64,000 nucleotides of DNA from DATBAX01 sp963723765 (GCA_963723765.1 CAVRSD010000005.1:310001-374000), one strand, 5' to 3'; positions 44,537-54,091 are shown, counted from the first letter of the stretch. Notes: generated from the letters alone by a model not told the origin. Made by a program: numbers and translations.

Positions 44537-46621
44537 ATGGCAGTAAGCGACCAGACATCGCTGACCGGCAAGCAACTGGACAGCCTGAGCATCAACACCA
44601 TCCGCACCCTGGCCATCGATGCAGTACAACAGGCCAACTCCGGCCATCCCGGCGCACCCATGGCTCTGGCGCCCGTGGCCTACAGTTTGTGGCAGCATTT
44701 TCTGCGCTACGATCCCGCCGATCCCGTCTGGCCCAATCGCGACCGCTTCGTTCTCTCCAACGGCCACGCTTCCATGCTGTTGTACGCGATGCTGTATTTG
44801 ACTGAAGTTCGCGGCGTAAATCCGGAAAACGAAAAACTCGGCGAATATGCAGTCACCCTCGACGACATTAAAAAGTTCCGCCAGTTGGACAGCAAAACTC
44901 CCGGACATCCCGAATACCGCCATACCGCCGGCGTGGAAACCACCACCGGCCCGCTGGGTCAGGGCGTAGCCAACAGCGTCGGCATGGCAATCGCCGCCAA
45001 CTGGCTGGCCGCGCGCTACAACCGTCCCGGCTTCGAAGTTTTCAGCTATAATATCTATGCTTTTTGCGGCGATGGCGACCTGATGGAAGGCGTCTCCAGC
45101 GAAGCAGCTTCTCTTGCCGGACATCTCAAACTTCCCAATCTCTGCTGGATCTACGACAACAACCGCATCACGCTTGACGGTCCCGCCGATTGGTCTTTCA
45201 CCGAAGATGTCGGCATGCGTTTCACAGCCTATGGCTGGAACGTAACCCACGTCACCGACGCCAATGATCTCGATCAACTCTCCAAGGCTTACAACAATTT
45301 CCTGCAGACCAATGACCGCCCAACGCTGATCGTGGTCAACAGCCACATCGGCTACGGATCACCGCACAAACAGGACACCAACGCCGCCCACGGCGAAGCG
45401 CTTGGCGAAGATGAAGTCAAACTGGTTAAGAAATTTTACGGCTGGCCCGAAGACGCCAAATTCCTGGTTCCCGACGGCGTGCTCGACCACTTCCGTGAAG
45501 GCATCGGCATACGCGGGGCCGACCTCCATGCCGAATGGAAAAAGTTATACGACGCCTATCGCCAGAAGTTTCCCGATCTCGCCAAACAACTTCACCAAAT
45601 GCAGCATCGCGAACTGCCTGAAGGCTGGGACAAGAATCTTCCCACTTTCCCCGCTGATGCCAAGGGAATCGCCACTCGCGAAAGCGGCGGCAAAGTGCTG
45701 AACGCATTCGCCGAAAACATTCCCTGGATGATTGGCGGCTCCGCCGATCTTTCCGGCTCCGATCGCACTACCCTGAAATTCGATGGCGCTGGAAATTTTC
45801 AACCCGGCAGCTACGCCGGACGCAACTTTCATTTCGGCGTGCGCGAACACGCCATGGCCGCGGCCCTGAATGGCATGGCAGTTTCCAAGGTTCGGCCTTT
45901 CGCTGGCACGTTTTTCAATTTCAGCGATTACATGCGCCCATCGATCCGTCTGGCTGCGCTGATGGAGATCCCCACCATTTACGTGTTCACTCACGACTCA
46001 ATTGGTCTGGGCGAAGACGGCCCCACGCACCAACCCATCGAACAATTGGCCGGTCTGCGAGCCATGCCGGATCTGATCGTCATGCGTCCCGCCGACGCCA
46101 ACGAAGTCGTCGAAGCCTGGAGAGTCGTGATGCAGCTAAAGCACGAACCTGCCGCCATGGTCCTCACCCGTCAGGCGGTGCCGACATTTGATCGCACAAA
46201 ATACGGCTCGGCCTCCGGTGTCGCCAAAGGCGGATACATCCTCGCCGACGCCGCCGACGGCAAACCAGAAGTCATCCTGATGGGCACCGGCAGCGAAGTA
46301 TCACTCTGCGTCGCTGCCTACGAACAGCTCACAGCAGCCGGAGTAAAAGCGCGCGTGGTCAGCCTGCCGTGCTGGCAACTCTTCGACAAACAGGACGAAT
46401 CTTATCGCAACCAGGTTTTGCCCCCGGCAGTGAAGGCGCGGGTCGCCGTCGAACAGGCTTCGATCTTCGGCTGGTCGCAATATGTTGGACCATGGGGAAA
46501 AATTATCGGCATGCGCCGCTTCGGTGCGTCAGCGCCCATCAAAGATTTGCAGAAAAAGTTTGGGTTCACGGCGGAAAATGTTGTCGCCGTGGCCCGCGAA
46601 GCTATCGCACAGGCAAAATAA
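44537..46621 (+). CDS. tkt: Transketolase
   Basis: A 694-residue thiamine-diphosphate enzyme that moves two-carbon ketol units between pentose and triose/hexose phosphates. The N-terminal SINTIRTLAIDAVQQANSGH and the ThDP motif GDGDLMEGVSSEAASLAGHL...NNRITLDG are complete, and the pyrimidine domain shows TFFNFSDYMRPSIRLAALM and THDSIGLGEDGPTHQPIEQL. AAGGGAG precedes the ATG at 44537 by about ten bases; the open frame reaches back to a TTG at 44504. It heads a same-strand block with tal, pgi, gnd, zwf, glk and pgl. Confidence 0.96.
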   Translation: MAVSDQTSLTGKQLDSLSINTIRTLAIDAVQQANSGHPGAPMALAPVAYSLWQHFLRYDPADPVWPNRDRFVLSNGHASMLLYAMLYLTEVRGVNPENEKLGEYAVTLDDIKKFRQLDSKTPGHPEYRHTAGVETTTGPLGQGVANSVGMAIAANWLAARYNRPGFEVFSYNIYAFCGDGDLMEGVSSEAASLAGHLKLPNLCWIYDNNRITLDGPADWSFTEDVGMRFTAYGWNVTHVTDANDLDQLSKAYNNFLQTNDRPTLIVVNSHIGYGSPHKQDTNAAHGEALGEDEVKLVKKFYGWPEDAKFLVPDGVLDHFREGIGIRGADLHAEWKKLYDAYRQKFPDLAKQLHQMQHRELPEGWDKNLPTFPADAKGIATRESGGKVLNAFAENIPWMIGGSADLSGSDRTTLKFDGAGNFQPGSYAGRNFHFGVREHAMAAALNGMAVSKVRPFAGTFFNFSDYMRPSIRLAALMEIPTIYVFTHDSIGLGEDGPTHQPIEQLAGLRAMPDLIVMRPADANEVVEAWRVVMQLKHEPAAMVLTRQAVPTFDRTKYGSASGVAKGGYILADAADGKPEVILMGTGSEVSLCVAAYEQLTAAGVKARVVSLPCWQLFDKQDESYRNQVLPPAVKARVAVEQASIFGWSQYVGPWGKIIGMRRFGASAPIKDLQKKFGFTAENVVAVAREAIAQAK

Positions 46622-46650
46622 TGCCCGCAGCTTTCGCTTGGGACCATGTT

Positions 46651-46692
46651 TCAGTAGTGAAGGCTCAGTAGTGAAAGTTCAGTAGTGAAAAG
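46651..46692 (+). repeat. Three tandem 14-bp repeats before tal
   Basis: TCAGTAGTGAAGGC, TCAGTAGTGAAAGT and TCAGTAGTGAAAAG follow each other with an exact 14-base period between the tkt stop and the tal ribosome site (AAGGAG at 46693-46698). Copy number could change by slippage and alter the leader of tal. Confidence 0.8.
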
Positions 46693-46704
46693 AAGGAGTG
46701 AGAC

Positions 46705-47877
46705 ATGAATCCAACTGGAGTTCTGGAAACTGCCAAAGGCACCAATCCCCTCAAAGATCTTTTGAATTACGGTCAATCCGTATGGCTCGATTACATTCGT
46801 CGCGACCTCTTTACCAGTGGCGAGCTCAAGCGCCTGATCGACGAAGACGGCCTGCGCGGCATGACCTCGAACCCGGCAATTTTCGAGAAGGCCATCGCCG
46901 ACAGCAATCTTTACGACGACATTCTTAAGTCTCTGCAATCGCAGCCCGATCTGACCCCCACCCAGAGATTTGAAATTCTCGCCATTCGCGACATCCAGGA
47001 CGCCGCCGCCGCTCTGCGCCCTGTGTTCGACAGCTCAAAGGGCCGCGACGGCTACGTGAGTCTCGAAGTCTCTCCCTATCTTGCCGCGAACACCCAGGAA
47101 ACCATCGAAGAAGCGCGTCGCTTGTGGAAAGCCGTGGACCGCAAGAATGTCATGATCAAAGTTCCCGGCACCACTGAAGGCATTCCCGCCTTCCAGCAAT
47201 TGATCAGTGACGGCATCAATATTAATGTCACCCTGCTTTTCGCGCAGGATGTTTACGAGAAAGTTGCGGAAGCTTACATTACCGGCCTGGAAAAGTTCGC
47301 GGGGGACGGAGGCGATGTCAGCAAAATCGCCAGCGTGGCCAGCTTCTTCATCAGCCGCATTGACTCCGCAGTGGATGCCATCGTCGCAGCCCGCATCAAG
47401 ACTTCCGATTCTGGAAAAGAAATCGAGCAACTGCAAAGCATTCAGGGCAAAGTCGCAATCGCCAACGGCAAACTTGCCTATCAAAGTTACCTCTCGATTT
47501 TTGGCACCGACCGCTGGAAGAAGCTTGCCGCCAAAGGTGCGCAGACGCAGCGCGTGCTCTGGGCCAGCACCAGCACCAAGAATCCTGCCTATCGCGACGT
47601 CATGTACGTGGAAGAACTCATCGGACAGGACACAGTCGATACCATTCCGCCCGCCACGCTTGACGCCTTTCGCGATCACGGCCGACCCCGCGCCAGCCTG
47701 ATCGAAAACGTGGACGCCGCCAAACAAACCATGGCCACCGCCGCCAAACTCGGCATCTCCGTCAAAGACGTTACCGACAAGCTGACCGTTGAAGGCGTCA
47801 AATCGTTCTCCGATGCTTTCGGCAAGCTCCTGGCTGCCGTGGAAAAGAATTCCAAAGCGCAAGGGAATTCCAAGTGA
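46705..47877 (+). CDS. tal: Transaldolase
   Basis: A 390-residue class I aldolase-type enzyme that transfers dihydroxyacetone units in the non-oxidative pentose phosphate pathway. The Schiff-base lysine lies in NVMIKVPGTTEG, with upstream GLRGMTSNPAIFEKAI and downstream INVTLLFAQDVYEKV. The length and WLDYIRRDL start match the long bacterial type that is often fused to glucose-6-phosphate isomerase. Here the stop overlaps the pgi start by four bases (GTGA), so translation should be coupled. An AAGGAG site precedes the ATG. Confidence 0.95.
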   Translation: MNPTGVLETAKGTNPLKDLLNYGQSVWLDYIRRDLFTSGELKRLIDEDGLRGMTSNPAIFEKAIADSNLYDDILKSLQSQPDLTPTQRFEILAIRDIQDAAAALRPVFDSSKGRDGYVSLEVSPYLAANTQETIEEARRLWKAVDRKNVMIKVPGTTEGIPAFQQLISDGININVTLLFAQDVYEKVAEAYITGLEKFAGDGGDVSKIASVASFFISRIDSAVDAIVAARIKTSDSGKEIEQLQSIQGKVAIANGKLAYQSYLSIFGTDRWKKLAAKGAQTQRVLWASTSTKNPAYRDVMYVEELIGQDTVDTIPPATLDAFRDHGRPRASLIENVDAAKQTMATAAKLGISVKDVTDKLTVEGVKSFSDAFGKLLAAVEKNSKAQGNSK

Positions 47878-49592
47878 GCCAACTCACCTACAAACTGCCG
47901 GATGCGTTGGCCGCTGCGGTGAAAACTAATCTCGCCGATTGGCAGGCCGGAGATAAATTAGCCCGCCTGTGGCGTCACGACGCTACGCTTTGGACCAACA
48001 CCGACGAAGCCAGTTGGCTGGGATGGCTCGACATCACCGAGAATCAGATCGCTCATATCGACGACCTGAAAAAGCTAGCCGCAGACGTAAAATCCGCTGG
48101 CTTCACCGACATTCTTTTACTCGGCATGGGCGGTTCCAGCTTATGTCCCGAGGTTCTGGATAAAACTTTCGGCCACGTCGCTGGTTTTCCCCAGTTGCAT
48201 GTGCTCGATTCCACCGATCCCGCGCAGGTCAAGGCTTTCGACAACCTGGTAAATCCGGCGAAAACTTTATTTATTGTTTCCAGCAAATCTGGTTCGACCC
48301 TTGAACCCAATATTTTCAAGCAATATTTCTTTACCCGCACCACGCAAGCCGTTGGTGCGGACAAAGCCGGAAGCCATTTCATCGCCGTCACCGATCCCGG
48401 ATCGAAAATGGAGCAGGTCGCCAAGGCCGGAAACTTCCGCCACATTTTTTACGGCGTTCCCAGCATCGGCGGACGCTATTCGGCACTCTCGCACTTCGGC
48501 ATGGTCCCCGCTGCGGCCATGGGTGTGGACGTCACCAAGTTTCTCGATCGCACGAAACAAATGGTGGACGCCTGCCACGGCGGCACGGTTGCCGAAAATC
48601 CCGGCGCCATGCTCGGCGTCATCCTTGGCACCGCGGCAAAAAGTGGACGCGATAAAGTCACCATCATCGCTTCGCCCGCCATTTCCGACGTCGGCGCATG
48701 GCTCGAACAACTCCTCGCCGAATCCACTGGCAAGCAAGGCCACGGCATCATCCCCGTGGATCGCGAAGCTCTTGGCGCACCCGAGGTTTACGGCAATGAT
48801 CGTGTCTTCGCCTACCTCCGCCTGGAACCCGCGCCCGACGCCGATCAGGACGCCAAAGTTGCCGCCCTCGAAAAAGCTGGGCAGCCGGTTATCCGCATCG
48901 CCGTCGCCGACATTTACAACATTGGACAGGAATTTTTCCGTTGGGAAATTGCCACTGCGGTCGCCGGATCCATTATCGGCATCGACGCCTTCAATCAGCC
49001 CGATGTCGAAGCCAGCAAAATTGTCACGCGTGATCTCACTACGGCCTACGAAAAAACTGGTGCACTGCCTTCAGAATCGCCTGTCCTCGAAGACAAGGGC
49101 ATCAAGCTATTTACCGACCCCAAAAATGCCGACGCCCTGGCCAAAGCCGCCGGAAGCAACAAAACTCTGGCCGGCTATCTTCGCGTCCATCTCAATCGTA
49201 TCGGCGCCGGCGATTACTTCGCTCTGCTCGGCTTCATCCAGATGACTGCCGAACACGAAGCCAAGTTGCAGGCACTTCGCCATTCCGTACGCGACAAAAA
49301 GCATGCCGCCACCTGTCTCGGCTTCGGTCCGCGTTTTTTGCATTCCACCGGACAAGCCTATAAAGGTGGCCCGAACTCAGGCGTCTTTCTGCAAATCACC
49401 TGCGATGACGCCGTGGATTTGCCCGTGCCCGACCAGAAATACACTTTCGGCATCGTGAAAGCGGCCCAGGCCCGTGGCGATTTCCAGGTGCTGGCCGATC
49501 GCGGCCGCCGGGCATTGCGCGTCCATCTGGGCAAGGATTTGAATGCAGGTCTCGCCACGTTGGCAGCGGCATTCCGCGAGGCGCTAAGCTAG
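47874..49592 (+). CDS. pgi: Glucose-6-phosphate isomerase (Tal-Pgi fusion type)
   Basis: A 572-residue enzyme interconverting glucose 6-phosphate and fructose 6-phosphate. Sugar-phosphate isomerase motifs are visible: LLGMGGSSLCPEVL, IVSSKSGSTLEPN, SIGGRYSALSHFGMVPAA and, in the C-terminal domain, GDYFALLGFIQM and GPRFLHSTGQAYKGGP. The sequence resembles the isomerase half of bifunctional transaldolase/isomerase proteins more than the classical Pgi. The start is GTG, overlapping the tal stop. It returns fructose 6-phosphate from the pentose pathway to glucose 6-phosphate for the zwf product nearby. Confidence 0.93.
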   Translation: MSQLTYKLPDALAAAVKTNLADWQAGDKLARLWRHDATLWTNTDEASWLGWLDITENQIAHIDDLKKLAADVKSAGFTDILLLGMGGSSLCPEVLDKTFGHVAGFPQLHVLDSTDPAQVKAFDNLVNPAKTLFIVSSKSGSTLEPNIFKQYFFTRTTQAVGADKAGSHFIAVTDPGSKMEQVAKAGNFRHIFYGVPSIGGRYSALSHFGMVPAAAMGVDVTKFLDRTKQMVDACHGGTVAENPGAMLGVILGTAAKSGRDKVTIIASPAISDVGAWLEQLLAESTGKQGHGIIPVDREALGAPEVYGNDRVFAYLRLEPAPDADQDAKVAALEKAGQPVIRIAVADIYNIGQEFFRWEIATAVAGSIIGIDAFNQPDVEASKIVTRDLTTAYEKTGALPSESPVLEDKGIKLFTDPKNADALAKAAGSNKTLAGYLRVHLNRIGAGDYFALLGFIQMTAEHEAKLQALRHSVRDKKHAATCLGFGPRFLHSTGQAYKGGPNSGVFLQITCDDAVDLPVPDQKYTFGIVKAAQARGDFQVLADRGRRALRVHLGKDLNAGLATLAAAFREALS

Positions 49593-49637
49593 CACCGGGC
49601 CAACTCTGATTCTCGAGTGGATCTGATTTTGGGTGGA

Positions 49638-49692
49638 GCAGCGCTTTAGCGCTGCGTTAAGGAACGGTTTTTCTTGCCGCGCTTTAGCGCCG
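49638..49692. repeat. Twin palindromes in the pgi-gnd gap
   Basis: A perfect hairpin GCAGCGC-TTTA-GCGCTGC (49638-49655) is followed 38 bases later by a second copy of its core, GCGCTTTAGCGC (49679-49690). The preceding CTGATTTTGGGTGG (49623-49636) recurs in reverse complement at 57543-57556. This looks like a repetitive extragenic palindrome; it could also protect or attenuate the transcript between pgi and gnd. Confidence 0.5.
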
Positions 49693-49772
49693 GGGAGTAC
49701 CCTGTACCCCGCACTCGGGAATTTTCCACTGAGAACTATAAAAACGATTTAATATTGAAGAAGGAGCCAGTT

Positions 49773-50762
49773 ATGCGGATAGGCATGGTCGGTCTGGGCA
49801 AGATGGGTGCGAACATGACGCTTCGCCTCATGCGCGGCGGTCACGAAGTGGTCGCCACGGATTTGAACCCCGACAACGTAAAGAAAATCGCCAGCGAAGG
49901 TGCCATTGCCTCGTCCTCCCTCGACGACTTTGTCAGCAAACTTGGCAAACCTCGCGTGGCCTGGCTCATGGTTCCCGCCGGGGATCCCACCGAAAAAACC
50001 GTGCAGGCGCTCGCGCAAAAGTTTCAGGCTGGCGACATCCTCATCGACGGTGGCAACTCCTACTTCAAAGATGACGTCCGCCGTTCCCAGCAACTCAAGG
50101 ACAAAGGCATTCACTACGTGGACGTCGGCACCAGCGGCGGCGTCTGGGGCATCGACCGCGGCTACTGCATGATGATTGGCGGTCCCAAAGATACGGTGCA
50201 GTTGCTTGATCCCATTTTCAAAACTCTCGCTCCCGGTCTCGGCGACATTCCCCGCACCCCTGGCCGCGAAAAAATGTCCGGCACAGCCGAACAGGGCTAC
50301 ATGTACTGCGGCCCCTCGGGCGCTGGTCACTTCGTAAAGATGGTGCACAACGGCATCGAATACGGCATCATGCAGGCCTACGCCGAAGGCTTCGACATTT
50401 TCAAGAATGCCACCAGCAAGGAAGTTCCCGCAGAACATCGCTACGACTTGAATCTTCCGGACATCGCCGAAGTCTGGCGGCGCGGCAGCGTCATCAGTTC
50501 CTGGCTGCTCGATCTCACCGCCATGGCGCTGGCCGAGAATCCCACACTCTCCGAGTACACCGGTTTTGTTGAGGATTCCGGAGAAGGCCGCTGGACCATT
50601 CAGGCCGCCATCGATGAAGCCGTTCCGGTGGACGTTCTTTCCGCCGCGCTGTTCGTGCGTTTCCGTTCACGTCAGGAACATACCTTTGCCGAGAAAATGC
50701 TGTCCGCCATGCGGCAAAAATTTGGCGGTCACATTGAATTGTCCGCTAACAAGAAGCCCTAA
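49773..50762 (+). CDS. gnd: 6-phosphogluconate dehydrogenase, decarboxylating (short form)
   Basis: A 329-residue enzyme that oxidises 6-phosphogluconate to ribulose 5-phosphate and CO2. The Rossmann start MRIGMVGLGKMGANMTLRLM, the catalytic strand VDVGTSGGVWGI and the lysine/asparagine site GHFVKMVHNGIEYGIMQAYA are clear. At about 330 residues it belongs to the short bacterial type rather than the 470-residue form; NAD versus NADP preference cannot be judged. The ATG at 49773 is preceded by AAGGAG; the longer open frame from 49674 contains the palindrome region and is not coding. Confidence 0.94.
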   Translation: MRIGMVGLGKMGANMTLRLMRGGHEVVATDLNPDNVKKIASEGAIASSSLDDFVSKLGKPRVAWLMVPAGDPTEKTVQALAQKFQAGDILIDGGNSYFKDDVRRSQQLKDKGIHYVDVGTSGGVWGIDRGYCMMIGGPKDTVQLLDPIFKTLAPGLGDIPRTPGREKMSGTAEQGYMYCGPSGAGHFVKMVHNGIEYGIMQAYAEGFDIFKNATSKEVPAEHRYDLNLPDIAEVWRRGSVISSWLLDLTAMALAENPTLSEYTGFVEDSGEGRWTIQAAIDEAVPVDVLSAALFVRFRSRQEHTFAEKMLSAMRQKFGGHIELSANKKP

Positions 50763-50810
50763 GATTCGTCACTACCGTTTTAGAAATATTCAGAAAAAGG
50801 CCAGGAATTA

Positions 50811-52349
50811 ATGTCACAAGCAGAAGTCACGCCCGCTACGCCGCGACGACCCGGAAAGCCCGCCGAGCCTTGTGTGATGGTGATCTTCGGGGCTGCCGGT
50901 GACCTGACCCAGCGCAAGCTCATCCCCTCGCTCTACAACCTGGCCAAAGCCGGATTGCTTCCGCCCGAGTTTGCCATCGTTGGGATGGCGCGTGGAGCCA
51001 TGTCCACCGACGATTTCCGCAAGCGGGTCTCGGACGACATCCAGCATTACGCAGGCAAGGACGCCGACCCCAAGATTTGGGAATGGTTCTCGCAGCGCAT
51101 TTATTACATGAAGGGCGAGTTCCAGGATAAGAACGTTTATCCCCAGTTGAAAGAACTTTTGGAACGGGTCAACAATGATCACCTGACCCACGGCAATTAT
51201 TTTTTCTACCTGGCCACCGCTCCCAGTTTTTTTGGCGCCATCGTCGAGCAATTGTCCGCCGTCGGGCTCATGGAGGAAAAGAACAGCCACTGGCGGCGCG
51301 TAATTATCGAAAAGCCGTTCGGACACGACCTCGATTCTGCCCGCGCGCTGAATACACAATTGTTGAAAGTTGCGGATGAAAAGCAGATCTACCGTATTGA
51401 TCACTACCTGGGCAAGGAAACCGTACAGAACATTCTGGCTTTCCGCTTCGCCAATGGAATCTTTGAGCCCATCTGGAACCGCCGCTACATCGATCACGTA
51501 CAGATCTCCGTGGCAGAAACCGTGGGCGTCGAATCACGCGGCAGTTATTACGATCAGGCAGGTGCCCTGCGCGACATGGTGCCCAACCACATCATGCAGC
51601 TCATCAGCTTGACCGCCATGGAACCGCCGATTTCCTTCGGCGCCAACGCCGTGCGCGACGAGCAGGCCAAAATTCTTCACGCCATCCAGCCTTTCAGCTC
51701 CGAAGAAGTCTTGAGTGAAACCGTCCGCGGACAATATGGCGAAGGCAGCATCGCCGGCAAACCCGTGATCGGATATCGCGAAGAAAGCGACGTCCCCCCG
51801 GATTCCAGGACCGAAACATTCGTGGCCATGAAGCTCGCCATCGACAATTGGCGCTGGGCCGGCGTTCCCTTCTATCTTCGCACTGGCAAGGCTCTCTCCG
51901 CGCAGCACACCCACATTGTCATTCAATTTCGGCGGGCGCCGTTTGTTCTGTTCCGCGACACCCAGGTGGAAAACCTCATGCCCAACCAGCTGGTTCTGCA
52001 CATCCAGCCACAGGAAGGTATCTCGCTGCGCTTTGCCGCCAAGGTTCCCGGCCCGGTCATGCAACTGGGTGCGGTGGACATGAACTTCAACTACTCCGAC
52101 TATTTTGGCACCCAGGCCAGCACCGGCTACGAGCGCCTGCTGCACGATTGCATGATTGGCGATCAAACTCTTTTCCAGCGCGCCGATATGGTCGAAGCCG
52201 GCTGGTGCGTGGTCAGCCCGGTACTCGATGTATGGAAAGCGCTGCCACCACGCTATTTTCCGAATTATGCTGCCGGCTCCTGGGGTCCCAAAGATGCGGA
52301 CGAACTGCTGGAACGTGACGGACGACACTGGAGGAATTTCGAGAAATGA
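50811..52349 (+). CDS. zwf: Glucose-6-phosphate 1-dehydrogenase
   Basis: A 512-residue enzyme catalysing the first oxidative step of the pentose phosphate pathway. The nucleotide-binding VIFGAAGDLTQRKLIPSLYN, the substrate/catalytic RIDHYLGKETVQNIL and the C-terminal beta-sheet (PFYLRTGKAL) are standard. A Pro/Arg-rich N-terminal extension of about 20 residues precedes the fold. It lies 48 bases after gnd and its stop overlaps the glucokinase start (ATGA). Confidence 0.96.
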   Translation: MSQAEVTPATPRRPGKPAEPCVMVIFGAAGDLTQRKLIPSLYNLAKAGLLPPEFAIVGMARGAMSTDDFRKRVSDDIQHYAGKDADPKIWEWFSQRIYYMKGEFQDKNVYPQLKELLERVNNDHLTHGNYFFYLATAPSFFGAIVEQLSAVGLMEEKNSHWRRVIIEKPFGHDLDSARALNTQLLKVADEKQIYRIDHYLGKETVQNILAFRFANGIFEPIWNRRYIDHVQISVAETVGVESRGSYYDQAGALRDMVPNHIMQLISLTAMEPPISFGANAVRDEQAKILHAIQPFSSEEVLSETVRGQYGEGSIAGKPVIGYREESDVPPDSRTETFVAMKLAIDNWRWAGVPFYLRTGKALSAQHTHIVIQFRRAPFVLFRDTQVENLMPNQLVLHIQPQEGISLRFAAKVPGPVMQLGAVDMNFNYSDYFGTQASTGYERLLHDCMIGDQTLFQRADMVEAGWCVVSPVLDVWKALPPRYFPNYAAGSWGPKDADELLERDGRHWRNFEK

Positions 52350-53323
52350 TTCTGGCAGGCGACATCGGCGGCACCAATGCACGGCTGGCGTTCTTCAACG
52401 TCCTCGATGGACGTTTCGACCTGGTGTCGGCTTCCATTTTTCCCAGCCGCGAGTATTCCGGGCTGGACAAGATCGTCACTGAATTTGTCAGCTCTTCCTC
52501 GGTTCATCCCGAAACCGCATGCTTCGGCGTGGCCGGCCCGGTTCGCGATGGCAAGGTGGAAACGTCCAATCTTCCCTGGATCGTCGAATCCACGCGTCTG
52601 GCCAGTGAACTAAACATCGAGAAGGCTCTCCTCATCAACGATCTAGAAGCCACGGCCTGGGGCATTGCCGCCTTGGACGCCAAAGATCTGGTGACTCTCA
52701 ACCAGATCAAGGAACCTGCCATCGGAAATCAGGCCGTGATTGCCGCCGGCACCGGATTAGGCGAAGCCGGATTGTATTGGGATGGCAAGCAGCACCACAT
52801 TTTTGCCTCCGAAGGCGGCCACACCGATTTTGCTCCGCGCAACGATCTGGAAGTAGAACTGTTTTGCCATCTGACCAAGCGCTTCGGCCACGTCAGCTTT
52901 GAACGCATCCTTTCCGGGCCGGGACTGATCAATGTGTACGAGTTCCTGCGCGATAGCAAACGTGGCACCGAACAAAAATGGCTGCGCGATGAAATGGCCC
53001 AGGAAGATCCTGCAGCCGCCATTTCGCGCGCAGGCATGGAAGGCAAGGACCCGCTAAGCGAGCAGGCTGTGGACATCTTCGTTTCCGTCTATGGCGCGGA
53101 GGCCGGCAATCTGGCGCTCAAGACCAAGTCGACCGGTGGGCTTTATGTGGCGGGTGGCATCGCACCGAAAATGCTGCCTAAGTTACAGACACCTCTGTTC
53201 ATAAAAGCGTTCATGGAAAAGGGTCGCATGCAACATTTGATGGAAACCATTCCGGTTCACATCATCACCAACGATAAACTGGCTTTGCTCGGAGCTGCCC
53301 GCTGTGCGGTTACGCCCGCCTAG
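52346..53323 (+). CDS. glk: Glucokinase
   Basis: A 325-residue ATP-dependent glucokinase of the bacterial Glk family. The phosphate-binding MILAGDIGGTNARLAFF, the sugar-binding segment LINDLEATAWGIA, and AAGTGLGEAGLYW and SEGGHTDFAPR are characteristic. It phosphorylates glucose to feed zwf, whose stop codon it overlaps by four bases, so the two are translationally coupled. Confidence 0.94.
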   Translation: MILAGDIGGTNARLAFFNVLDGRFDLVSASIFPSREYSGLDKIVTEFVSSSSVHPETACFGVAGPVRDGKVETSNLPWIVESTRLASELNIEKALLINDLEATAWGIAALDAKDLVTLNQIKEPAIGNQAVIAAGTGLGEAGLYWDGKQHHIFASEGGHTDFAPRNDLEVELFCHLTKRFGHVSFERILSGPGLINVYEFLRDSKRGTEQKWLRDEMAQEDPAAAISRAGMEGKDPLSEQAVDIFVSVYGAEAGNLALKTKSTGGLYVAGGIAPKMLPKLQTPLFIKAFMEKGRMQHLMETIPVHIITNDKLALLGAARCAVTPA

Positions 53324-53359
53324 GAACCTACTATTAGCGCTCAACCTGAAATTCGTATT

Positions 53360-54091
53360 GTGAACACGCCGGCGGATTTGTTCCAGGACGCCGCCCAACA
53401 GTTCGTCACCTTGGCGAACCAGGCGATTGCGGCGCGGGGAAAATTCACCATTGCCCTCTCCGGCGGGTCCACGCCCAAAGGCCTGTTCGGTTTGCTGGCC
53501 AGTGGCGCAATCCCGTTCATCCCCTGGGACAAGATTTTCTTCTTCTGGGGCGACGAACGGCATGTGCCGCCCAACGATCCGGAAAGCAACTACCGGATGG
53601 CCAATGAAGCCATGCTGTCCAAAGTTCCGGTGCCTGCGGCAAATATCTTTCGTATTCGCGCCGAAGAACAAGACGCAGCCGTTGCCGCGCACGAATACGA
53701 ACTGACGATCCAAGAGTTCTTCGCTCTCGAACCCGGCGAGTTCCCTCGCTTCGATTTAATTCATCTCGGTATTGGTCCCGACGGACACACCGCTTCTCTT
53801 TTCCCCGGCTCGACCGGTCTCGAAGAACAGTCGCGCCTGGTCATTGCCAACTGGGTCGAAAAATTCAAGACTTTCCGCATTACCTTCACCTACCCGGTGT
53901 TAAATCACGCGGCTTGCGTGACTTTCCTGGTCAGCGGTCCGGATAAGGCGCCCATTCTTCGTGAGATATTGGAAATCCCCGCCAGCAACTTCCCCTGCCA
54001 GCGGGTGCGCCCCACCGATGGCCAGCTCATCTGGCTGTTGGATCGAGCCGCGGCCGGTGCTTTATCTTCATCAACACCTAAGACTTTATAA
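53360..54091 (+). CDS. pgl: 6-phosphogluconolactonase
   Basis: This enzyme hydrolyses 6-phosphogluconolactone, the product of Zwf, completing the oxidative branch. Family motifs are FTIALSGGSTPKGLFGLLA, FFWGDERHVPPNDPESNYRM and HLGIGPDGHTASLFPGS. The listed start is a GTG (53360) without a ribosome site. The frame upstream to the glk stop reads SAQPEIRIV after an ATT at 53333, which matches the usual N-terminus, and AGGA lies seven bases before that ATT. A rare ATT start would give a 252-residue product. It is the last gene of the block. Confidence 0.92.
   Translation: MNTPADLFQDAAQQFVTLANQAIAARGKFTIALSGGSTPKGLFGLLASGAIPFIPWDKIFFFWGDERHVPPNDPESNYRMANEAMLSKVPVPAANIFRIRAEEQDAAVAAHEYELTIQEFFALEPGEFPRFDLIHLGIGPDGHTASLFPGSTGLEEQSRLVIANWVEKFKTFRITFTYPVLNHAACVTFLVSGPDKAPILREILEIPASNFPCQRVRPTDGQLIWLLDRAAAGALSSSTPKTL

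Noticed and set aside
44498..45346. Long open frame (282 codons) opposite transketolase
   Set aside because: Antisense shadow of tkt caused by high third-position GC; no ribosome site or known family. The same holds for long opposite frames at 9137-9826, 10914-11645, 47035-47862, 51534-52382 and 58148-58801.
49674..49772. Upstream extension of gnd to 49674
   Set aside because: The extra 33 residues run through a palindromic repeat region, and AAGGAG lies right before the ATG at 49773.
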